DNA from: Prosopocoilus inquinatus
Taxonomy: Eukaryota > Arthropoda > Insecta > Coleoptera > Lucanidae
Assembly (NCBI GenBank): GCA_036172665.1
Contig: CM069872.1
Span: 21,369,001-21,433,000 of the forward strand
Length of the DNA stretch: 64,000 nt
Direction of reading: 5' to 3'
Under the pieces are notes generated by a model, which worked only from the letters and a program-made list of their open reading frames with translations, was not told the origin of the DNA and ran no database searches. The translations under genes were made by a program, and so were the position numbers. Below, one piece after another: positions 21,001 to 33,000 of this stretch (positions are counted from its first letter, which is position 1; each line of letters begins with the position of its first letter).

Positions 21001-24000
21001 ATACAGAGTATTCCCTGTGGCTGTGCCAGAATAAAGTTATGATTTTTTAAATGGTTATTTCGATTCGCCTTTAAGAGTAGATAAATTTATTATATTATGT
21101 ACCTAAACCTAGTAATTTTTGAGATATTGACATTTCAATGTAAAAAAATGGTATTATTTGTTGTTTTACAGATTAGTTTATTAAAATTCGGCATTTAAAC
21201 TTTGCAGTAATATTACATAACATTTCTGGAACAAAAAACAATTTCCATCTCGAACGTATTCCTATTATTTTACACAGTGTGATTCATAACTCCGATGTTT
21301 ATTTTACTCGATTAGTTTAAATGGAAGACCCTATATTTTATTATTGTATTTAAGGTCCGGTTTCTCCATTACAGTTTAACTTTAAGCCCAGTTTTATTCC
21401 TATGGAAACAATTATCCTTGCAATTGTTGCCATGGGAATAAAGCGAAGTTTAAAGTTAAACTGTGATGGTGAAACCTGACCTAACAGGTCTTTGATTAAG
21501 CTTTACAATAGTATAGGGTTCAGTATGTGATACACAACAAGCCAACACACAGTAAATTGTCAAATTTGTAAATTCATGAAACACCATTTATTCCATCTTC
21601 CAATGGAATATTTTGTCTATAATATCGTTGATTTTATTTAGAAAATCTGTATTGCGTCTGTTTCTAGTTTCTAGTCTGTTAAAAATAACACTCATTTGAT
21701 TTATGACATCACAGACTATATGCATATTTAATTTTAATTTTATCAATACTATCTGATTATTTTAAGTAAAATTAAGTAACGCCAAGTAACGCAACCAACG
21801 ACAATAACAATACCAATGAAAATAGCTGTAAAATTGTAACAATAATAATAATAATAACAATTGTTTTAACATTAATAATAATATAGAAAATTTTCAAAAT
21901 AATAACGGTAGTGCTTTTCACATAATTGTTTTCTATGACAAGGAGATTGATTCACTGGATTCACATTTAAATCAACTGTTATTGTTATTTGTATTATTAC
22001 TGTAATTTTTATTGGTATCTTTATTGGTATTAATATTGTTGTTGTGTGTTATCTTATTTTAAATAATCACAGCGTTGATAAAATAAAAATAAAAATTTTA
22101 GGAGTGAAGCATAACTGAGTTATTAGTTTTGCTGGCAACGGAACTGACATTTAAAGGAGGGGGGGCACCTTCAGGCATGGATTCGATCCCCAATGCCAAT
22201 GCACGTTCTACGTGAGAGATGGAATTTTATTATGTCGGTTATTGTTCTGTGGAATTTGCTTCGAACTGGTGATTATACGTTTCCCTGGTTTGTAAGGCGA
22301 AGAAAGTAAACATGTAGTAAGTCGGTCGCAGTCACAATTAATCATAATTACCAATCATTACGCCTCCGCGATAAACCAGAAAGGGTGGAGCTAGGTTGGT
22401 ATTGACCAAACCTGTGCATACGGTTTTTTATGTTACAGATCAAATATATACTTTTCTTAACAGACTAAAAAGTATAAACAGTCTCAATACAGATTTTTAA
22501 TTAAAATAAAACAAATTATAGACAAAATATTCCATTGGAAGATGGAGTAAATGCTGTTTGATGAATATGCGAATTTGATGTCTTACTGTGTGTCTGTTCG
22601 TTTTGTAACACATACTGAACCCTATATTACAGTAAAGCTTAATCAAAGACCTATTAAATTCAGTAATAAAATATAGGGTGTTCCATTTAAACTAACCGAG
22701 AAAAATAAACATCGGAGTTATGAATCACCCTGTGTAAAATAATAGGAATATGTTTGAGGTGGAAATTGTTTTCTGTTCTAGAGAGGTTGTGTAACGTTAT
22801 TGTAGAATTTAAATGCCGAATTTTAATAAACATCTAATCTGTAAAACATCAAATAATACCACTTTTTTACATTTAAATGTCAATATCTCAAAAACCATTA
22901 GGTTTAGGTACATAACATCCTTATAAGAAATTTATCTACTCTTAAAGACGAATCGTAATAAAGCATAATATACAGTACGTTCCATTAAAAAAACGCAACT
23001 TTGGTCTGGCACAGCCACACGGAACGCCCTGTATGATTGAAACTAATTTTAAATCATGCATCTATACCATGGGTAAGTAGTAGCGAAAACAGATTTTAAA
23101 GATTTGCATTAATATAGACGCTATGTACCGAATACGCACTATTGGCTTACCCTGTATAAAATGCTACGTACTTTTTAAATTATACGTATAGATGGTTGTC
23201 ATTATCATTTTCTCGGCTGAGTATGATAACTATACGTAGGGAGTTGTTACAATATTTTCTATTTTATATTGAGTTTTGTTTAATTTTTCAAGGTCGTCCC
23301 GTTTTTGAATGTAAAATAAGTAGTCTCTTTAGCTATCTATACCTGATGTAAGTCCTGCATCCATTGCATTGCCTCTATGCATTCAGGTGTGGTGTTGCAC
23401 GCCTTTGGTAAGTAACTATGATGTATAATCACGTAGGGTACAGGATTCAACATGGGTTCTATGAGGATGGGAGGTCTGGCGTGCCATCCGTGTCTGTCGA
23501 TTATAGTGAAGTCGGTGCAACCTGAAGAAAAAAAAAATGGTGAAATCCTTTAGGCTTTCTAATAATCGGTTATCATCAGATGTTATTATTTTTTTCTTTT
23601 TAGTCCGCGCAGATGCAGTGATGCCAAAGAGGGAATTAACATCTTGGTTGAGTTAAGTGAACGGTCAAATTGTACAAAATCGTCAAGTCAACGGTCAGAC
23701 CAAATGACCTAATCAATCAGCGATTGGGAAAATTGAACACGTGGTTTATCTGACCAGTTTGACTTATTGTGGCTTTTATCTCACGTGTCATATTTAGTCG
23801 CAATATACACAGGCTGTCCCTACGTTCCGAGAAAGTAGGAAACTGGAATTTTATGCATATTTTATCAAACAACTTTGTTAACAAAACTTTTCTTTCAACT
23901 ATACAGGGTGTGTCTTTATTAAGTTATACACCAAAATTATTTTTTTTAGTAGAACTCTACGTATTTGGTGGATAAATCCTTAAGAGCTGATGAAAATGAT

Positions 24001-27000
24001 TAACAACATTTTAACTTATTTTCAGTAGTTCTCGAGTTATTTTGTATTGCGTGCGTGAAACGATCCAAATTCAAACGTCTGCCTGAAGATTTAAACTTAA
24101 ATGAGGGTTGATTGAAACTTCGATTGAAACACTTTGCAACGTTCGTACTTTTAAGTCATTTACTAATTGCGAATGTCGGATCGCTATTAATAAAAATAGA
24201 GGAGTAGAAAGTACAGTAAAGTGTCAAGTGTTCAGGGTTGGCAATAAAAAGATATTTCTAAATTTTACATTTTTTATTCTTCAAACTTAAATATTCATCC
24301 GCGCCATCTACATTATGTGAATTTTTCAATTTTTTAACCTATGACAGTTCAGTCAGAATTCAGATTATCGAAAATCTGCATAAATCTGCCAAGACGGCAG
24401 CACTCATATGAATCCGGAAATATTTGCATATTTGTAAAAAATAACACATTAGAAGCTTATCCAGTCAAAAACAAGTCAGATCTCTGATATATCATTTCTC
24501 TTAAAGTGCGATTTGTTAAGAGAGTATTAACAAATCGTACTTTAAGAGAAACAATATTCCAAGAATAACATCTGTTGTATGAGGACTATATATTTTATGG
24601 CCAGCAATAATTTTTATGCCTTTCTGTAGAATTTAAGTTAAACAATAATTGGCGCCCCTCTTCTAAAAATTGCGTACGTGATTTTAGAGTCAGACAGTGT
24701 TGCCAACCGTGGCGACTTATCGCTACACGGACTACCTTTGGTAACCGTTTGACTTACATTTTTTTTCGAAAATGGCAACTGGCGATCAAAATAGGCGAAT
24801 TAATTTTTAATTAATTCTGAGTAACAATTCTAAAGTACGGAAAAAATAAGTTTATGGCATTTAACAGATTTTTTTGTTTATTTATTTTTATTTTAATTTT
24901 TGCCTGGGCTGAACAAAACTAGGTTAAGTTATGTGGACGTTGAGATTGGTTGAGCTTCATTTTAATTTTAATTTTTTTCTTAATCTTCACGTTTAGTTTT
25001 TCTAGTAGTTTTAAATCTTTTACTTATGTCAGATGACGTTCTTTCTTTAATTTATCTCTGATCTATGTATAATTTTAACATTTTTTAAACTTTTTTAAGC
25101 ATTAAAAAAATTACTTGTGTAAAATGGAGTATAATATAATATAATAAGTTGTGAGGGTTCAGTTGACCTTGAGATTTGCTGAGGTTCATTTTAATTTTTT
25201 TTTAATTTTTGGGTTGACGTCGAAATTTGTTTTTCATTTAACTGTTAACGTCAATTTTTTTATTGTTTTTTGATTTTAAATCTTTTGGTTAGGTTGAATA
25301 CATTGACAATGGTCGAACAAAACTGCGTTTGGACATTTTAAAAAGTCACAAGAGCCATCAAAATTTCAGGTTAGAAAAGCTTCCGAAAAGAAGCGCTAAG
25401 CGGAGTACAGCAAATTACTTCGAAAATAATTTCTAGTAGAAATTTGTTTACAGCTGTTTCGAAACTATCTTCCGGAATTTAAAGAGCAACATTAATTGCG
25501 GTTACAGAATAACAGATTGCGTACGATTGAAAATTCTTTCTAACCATTTCTGTTCAAGTTTACTCATTTGAAATTGTATTTTGTAATATTGATCCATATT
25601 TTCATCTCATGATTAAGATCGTTTCAAACTAAGCCGTGATTAAAATAAATATAAGCGATATAGCTTTATGTGAATTTCATGAGTAAAAGAGTGAGAGAGA
25701 ATTTAATCACGGCGTTGCTAAATTAAAGATGAGTTGAGAATACGGGCCATTATTTTTCCGATCAGCTCTCAATTGCCTTGAAATTGCCTCCCTACGAAAA
25801 AAGAGGACAAAATTATGACTTATGGTAACAGATGGCGCCGCAATTGTTTTTTTTTAATTCAAAGTTGTTTTCAGACAAAGTTTCTGTTAGGTCTTTCAGT
25901 TGTTTTTCGGTAAATAAAGAGTGCAAAGTTATGGTTCACGGGAACAGATGGCACTCATTCCATACTTAATTCAGTTTAACTTCCGACTTAGATAATATTG
26001 TCATGTTTGACTCGATCTTTGCCTTCAGAAAAGAAAAAAAAAAGTGCATTTCATGGATAGATAACGTCTTCGATTGTTCGGGCCCCTCGGTACTTAAGGC
26101 GAATGAAAAGTACAATTTTGATTACAAAGATATAATACATACAGATACCATCTCAGATTCTGTCGATAAAAATTATGTAAATTATTTCGCTTTAAATATT
26201 TTTAAAAAATGTTGCAAATCGTTTTTGATTGTAGTTAATCTCTCGAGCAGCCTTCTTCAAGACAAAATAATCCTTTGCTCCTAACAGGAAAAATTGTCGC
26301 GTATTTCTACATAACAAATCAATAGGAACAGAGAATCTGAAGAAAGAAACAAACAAAAATATTGTTACGAATTCGGGTTTCGCAAGTAATAATCGCCACT
26401 TGATTTGAAAATTTCAGTTCAAATTACATAAATAATAACGTACAACATTTATTTCAATAAATAACACTTAAATATTTCACCGCTTATTTCGCTCAAATTG
26501 CTCGCACTACCGCTCGTTAAATGTCACTGTTTTAAAAATGCGCGCCGTCCTCCTTTAAGTGCCCAATACTGCCTTTGCTGGAAACGCCTGGATTCCCATG
26601 GAAGTAACAGGAACTTTCTCGAATATTCCAGAGAGAGGGCGTGCTTTCTGCAGAACGGTAATTAATACGGACATATCGTCGAGAATTTATAATAATTAGC
26701 TTTTGTGTTTTGTTATACCATTTTATTTTAGGCATTAATAAAAATTTCCTATGTTCTGTATGTTCACTTTATTTCTAGAAAGCGAAATTATTTTCCTACA
26801 GTTTTCTGCAATATCAAATTGAAGTATACAATTGAATTAAAAAAAAATTCTCTGTCAACTGTATGTAATATTTATAAACCACTCGAATGTGATTTTTAAA
26901 ATTTTGAAATCGGATTATGAACAATATAATTATAACGTGGGAGATTTTTCATAAGAGAGCCTACATAGGGTGAGTCATAATAGGCGGAACAAGCTTTACC

Positions 27001-30000
27001 AATATGTAGGAGAGACATTTTTAGGTAAAAAAAGTTCATATGAACCTACATACAGGGTGTTCATAGGAAGTCGCTGCAATAGCCAACTTTGTTTTTTGTA
27101 TTTTTATGAAGTAACTGAAAATAGAAAAATTTTAGGACCTTTTCTCCTCCATGTTATCCTACTTTCGAAAAAACAACTGACAATCAGGTTTTTCGAGATT
27201 TTCAATTGTTTTCAACTTTTTTTAATGGGACGTTAGGTTTTTTATCATCGCATCACATTCAAGATATTAAATTAATTGTGTCTGTAAAGCCTGCTATTTT
27301 ATAAATTATTCAGTAACAAAATCTTGGTTCACGGGAAATGGCTACAATAACTAACTTTTTTATTTGACATTTCACGAGGCAACTTAAATTAGAAAAGTTT
27401 CAGGACTTTTCCTGCTCGATTTTATGGTATGTTGGGAGAAACAAATGACTATCTGGTTTTCGAGATTTTCGATTGTTTTCAATTTCTTTAAGTAGAACAT
27501 TATGTTTTTATCATGGCATCGCGTTCAGGATATCAAATTAAGTATGTCTCTAAAATATTATCTCTTAAAACAGAATGTTTCATAAATAATTCAGTCTTGA
27601 TATTCGCGGGAAGAAGTATCTCGTTATAATAGTCTTTTTATTCACGAAAACAGTACTGTGCGCGTTGAAACAGGAGAATAAAGGAAGTATGTTCAAACTG
27701 TCAGACCTGTGTGAACTGTCTTATATCTTTAAATTTAGTTTATACTAAAAACCTTTGTGCCAAACATCGAAAGCGCGATATGTTAAAATGCGTAATATAA
27801 TTATTTATAAAATAGTATACTTAGGACGGAAACATTTTAGGGACGTACTTAATTCGACAGTCTAAACACTATACGGTGATTAAAAATATAATGTTCCATT
27901 TAAAAAAGTTGAAAACAACTGAAAATCTCGAAAACCTGATAGTCTTTTGTTTCTCCCAACATACCATAAAATCGAGCAGTATAAGTTCTAAAACTTTTCT
28001 TATTCTTCGTGAAGTGTGAAATTAGCAAGTTAGCTATTATAATCATTTTCCTTGAACACCAAGATTTTGTTACTAAATAACTTATAAAATTGTAGACTTT
28101 GGAAGACGATATTTTAGAGAAATAATTAGTTTGATATCCTGAATACGATGCGATGATAAAAGACGCAAGGTTCCGTTTAAAAAAGTTGAAAACAATTGAA
28201 AATTTTGAAAACCTGATTGTCATTTGTTTCTTCGAAAGCAGCATAAAATTGAGAGGAAAAGGTCCTAAACCTTTTCTCTTTTTAGTTACTTCATAAAAAT
28301 ACAAATAAGAAAGTTAGCTGTTGTAGTGGCTTCCCATGAACAGCCTGTACTTAGGTTTATGAACTTTTTTACTTAAAAAAGTCTCTCCTTTTTGTTCCGC
28401 CTATTATGACTCACCCTGTATAACACTTTTATTGAACAAGAGATTACATCGCAAAATATTTATTATTTGTAAAAATCTTTTTGTTTATTTATTTATTTTT
28501 TTGTATAACATGAGCGCTTCTATTGCACATTCTAAAATTATTTTCGTTTGTATACAGGATGTCCAAGTATTATAAAAATGTTAAAGTTACGTTTTTTTTT
28601 TTTAAATTGAAACACCCTATTTTGACTTCATTTTTGAATTCTACACTAAATTTTGCGTTAAATTTATTTGTATTATTTTTACGTATCAATCATACTTTTT
28701 GATGTGTCAATTTTTTCTTGAAAATTCCCGGATGCAAGGTTCCATTCAAAAATTCATAACTTCTAAACCACTAAAGATAACGCAACCGATCTTTTTTCAG
28801 TCAATGCCGAAGCTGTGGCCAATTTCTTTAGATCAAGCCGAGTCGTGAAGGTATGTTCCAAGGCTTGTTACGACTTTTTGAATATGAATAACTGTAAATA
28901 ACTAAGACTCCATTTTTTTAAATGGAACACCCTCTATATTTTCACACCGTTCCATAGCCTTTTTGACAAGCTTTTTCAATGACATACAGTTTGTAGGGTC
29001 CAATTCTGATATTCGACGAGTTATTGAGAAAAGAGTAATTTTTAGATGTAAATATTTAACAAAACACTGAAAGTTTGTAGTAGGCTGGTGTCAAAATCAA
29101 ATCGATTAAATTTTTAAACCAATCTCACATCAGTTACGGACGTACTGTGTCAAAGAGTGCGAATTTCAATGGTTTAATATTTTATTCGCTGTGCATGATT
29201 ATTCGCGATCGATCAGTGAGACTGTGGCTTTAATTTCAAAATTATCCTTCCAGTTCGCGTGAATTAGAAGTTTTTTTTTGATGATTCTTGAAAATTCTAA
29301 TTTGAGTACTCGGGAGAAAGTGACATACAAGTCACTTCCTTTTGAAATTTCCCAAGTATTCAACTTAAAACTTGAAACTGGCATACAAATCAATTTGTCT
29401 TGAGATTTCCTGAGTACTTTTCATGAATCATCAAGAGAACTTCTAATTCACGCGAACTGGGAGGATAATTTTGAAATTAAAGTCGCAGTCCTACTGATCG
29501 ATTACGGATAATCATGCACACCGAATAAAATATTAAACCAAAGACATTCGCACTTTCTGACACAGTATGTCCGTAACTGATCTGAGATTGGCTTAAAATT
29601 TTAATTGATTTTCATTTTGACACCAGCCTACTACGAACCTGCATATCATTGAAAAGCTTGTTAAAGCTTGTCAGAATGGTGTGAAAATATAAAGGGTGTT
29701 CCATTTGAAAAAATGGAGTTCTTGTTATTTATAATTATTCATATTAAAAAAATCGTAACAAGCCTTGGAACAGCCCTTCACGGCTCGGCTTTATCCAAAA
29801 AGATTGGCCACAGTTTCGGTATTAACTAAAAAAAAGATCGGTTGCGTTATCCTTAGTGGTTTAGAAGTTACGAATTTTTGAATGGAACCTTGCATCCGGG
29901 AATTTTCAAGAAAAAATTGACACATCAAAAAGTATGATTGATACGTAAAAATAATTCAAATAAATTTAATGCAAAATTTAGTGTAGAATTCTTCGAAAAT

Positions 30001-33000
30001 GAAGTCAAAATGGGGTGTATCATTTAAAAAAAATGTAACTTTAATATTTTTATAATACTTGGACACCCTGTATACAAACGAAAATAATTCTAGAATATGC
30101 AACAGAAGCGCTCCTATTATACAAAAAAAAAATCGAGTCGATACCTGGAATAGCAAGAAAGTTACGGAACTTTTACGGAGCTCTGGGACACCCTGTATAT
30201 CTTTTAGGATGATTAGATTGTTGTTAGTTTTAACATTTTTATGATTTTATTGGGATGATTAGGTTGTTTTTTTTAGATCTTTTTAGTACTTTTAAGTTGG
30301 TAGCGTACTGAAGATGGCAGCTTAGCTGCCGAAATTCTTATCTACGGATATAAAATTATTGTGGGCGGAGGGTAATTTCAATTATTCGATGTCGTAAAAA
30401 TAGTCTTGCTTGTAGTTTTAAGAAATAATCGAGACTTCAATGTGTTATAAGGGATGCTTTAAAATATGTTCACTAATTCATGCATAATCTGCTGTATCAG
30501 TGACATACAATTTAATCTTTGATGTCCACTCACTCCATACTAATTTCAGGTTAACTTCCGACTTAGATAATATTGTCACGTTTGACTGGATCTTTGCCTT
30601 CAGAAAAAAGAAAAAGGTGCATTTCATGGATAGATAAGGTCTTCGATTGTTCGGGCCTCTCGGTACTTAACGCGAATGAAAAGTACAATTTTGATGACAA
30701 AGATATAATAGATATAGATATCATCTCAAATTCTGTCGATAAAAATTATGTATTGATTTTTACACTTTCTTTTAGTTCTGTTCCTGGAAGGACTTCCGTT
30801 TTTTGACTTTTATCGTTTATAAAAAGTTAAAAACTAAAAGGAGCTCGTTTTTCTCGAACGTTCACCTCGTTCTTTGTTTTCGAATTATCTGTAATTTACT
30901 ACGCCTGTTGTAAAATCTCGAAATACCTTGATCTATTGCAAATGTAAAAAAAAATTTATGCGTGACTGCCTCGCCTCGCCTATCAAGTGATCAAGCCGCA
31001 AGGTCTCATCTTAGCACCTGTGCCGTGTACTATTTCGTGTGTTACGCATTACAATGTAATAATTTATTACGTTTATCGTAAAGTTAACCGCAGAACTCGT
31101 TTGTAATGTTGCTGCAATAATAAAATCGTCGGTTGGCTGTTACGTGCGAAGCTCGCATGCAATTCCCCTTCATGTCCGCGGTCGACTTGAAATATGCGTT
31201 TCGAAACATTACGGGGATTTTCAGCGTTTCAGTGACTTACTTACATCGGTCGATTTCTGCTTAATTGTTTACTATACACGTACAGATAATATCCGCGGTT
31301 AAGAGGACTCGGGGGATGTTTTGTGTTGCGGTAATCGACCCAGAAGACATTCTCAGAAAATTTCATTCACGCATGCACACATTAAGCTAATGGCGTTTCA
31401 GAAATTATCAGAACTTTGTCTTGTACGTTGTTTTGTATTTTACAATTTCGGAATTTCTATTTTTTTAAGGAAGTAAAATTGCAAAATAGTTTTTTCCAGT
31501 CTCTCGAATTTGAATCTTTTTCAGTTTAAACTCCTCAGCATTTATTAATCACACACTTGTACTACTTGACAGTAATCAGATAAGTAAATTTACTTATGTT
31601 ATAATTATTTACTGGTAAATTTTATTATCTTATTAATTTTTTTTGAGTTCAGTTATTTACCCAAAAAGCGTGATTTATCGATATGAGTCCATCAAAAAAC
31701 ATAATGACTTTCAAGATGCTTTACTTTTCGGAATTGATACGTGATTTTACTTCGTATAGCAGTCTTACCTTTTTGTTCCTTGCAACGAGTGTTTGATCGC
31801 CATTTTCAAGTTTTTGTAAGTTTTTTTTTTCAAAATTTAATTATAACGTCAACTTTGAGATGATTTTTGATAAAATGCCTCACTTGCAAAAAAAGTAATA
31901 TAACAATTTTTATGCCAGGTGTTTTATAACAGGTGAAAAGAAATCTTATTTTAAGCTAAAATGAAAGAACAAAACAATTTCAAATTTTCCTTGGTTTCGA
32001 AGTTACCTAAGGTTGAAAATAGAAACTGAAATAATTATTTAGTTCTTTGGCCTTGGAAATAAAATTACCCACAAATCAAAGTAATATTAATGCTGTTCAA
32101 GATATCCAGAGCAGATTTTCCAGCAGGTCTACAACTCTTTAATAATCCGATGGGAAAGCTGTATATACCATCAAGGCGGACCCATTGAACAATTTTTATG
32201 ATTTCATTTAATTTGTGTTATATTTTTATGCTTTTGTTTAATGTTTTATATTCTAAGGCCTGTTAAACACTTTTTCTGGTTATCTAACTTTAAGTTCTGG
32301 TACCTCAGATACTAAGCAAAATTTGATTTTTTTTTATTCTTTCATTTTAATTCAAAATGAGATTATGTACAGTGTGGTCCATTTTTGATGATTCTACAGG
32401 GTTTCTCAGTTATTTATAGGAATAGAAGAAAACCGTTTTCGAAACTCATTGCTACTTTTTTGAGAAAAACTCAGTGGATAAAATAAAAGTTAATTATCTC
32501 GACTTGTTCGGGAAATGTCGGTTAAAAACGAATTTTTCCGAAAAATTGTTTTATTTTTACCAAAAAATTTTTAAGTTGATTCTTGTCCGATGAAATAAGT
32601 AAAGTTTTTTTTTTTAATCTTGAACCGACAGAAATATGATGGAACCGCACTCAACGTTTCGCTATAGATTTATAGCTTCGTATTTTAGTTTAAAATCATG
32701 TTACCTTGTCGTTTCTCTTCACGACTTGTTTCTCTTGACAACTTGTTTATTTACTTTTTTTTCACTCCTGACGAAGCTATAAGTCTATAGCGAAACGTTG
32801 AGTGTGTTTCCATCATATCCGGTCCGGTTCAAGTTTAAAAAAAAACTTTGAATTTACAAAAATGTTTTGTTTTTCATTGAGTTTATAACTACTAAAATGT
32901 ACAGAAACTTCATAAATTTATATAAAATCGTGGTTTGTGTAACATTGCTTTCCAGAATTGTTATACAGGGTGTGTCATGATTGTGTATTTTTAAATTAAC

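Noticed and set aside
26003..26284. ORF with FDCSGPSVLKANEKYNFD, similar to frames at 30573 and 33595
   Set aside because: The three copies differ almost only by amino-acid-changing substitutions, so there is no coding constraint. It is a noncoding dispersed repeat.
27900..28304. 134-codon minus-strand ORF
   Set aside because: It lies wholly in the arm of a foldback element and repeats the same peptide from tandem units. No family pattern.
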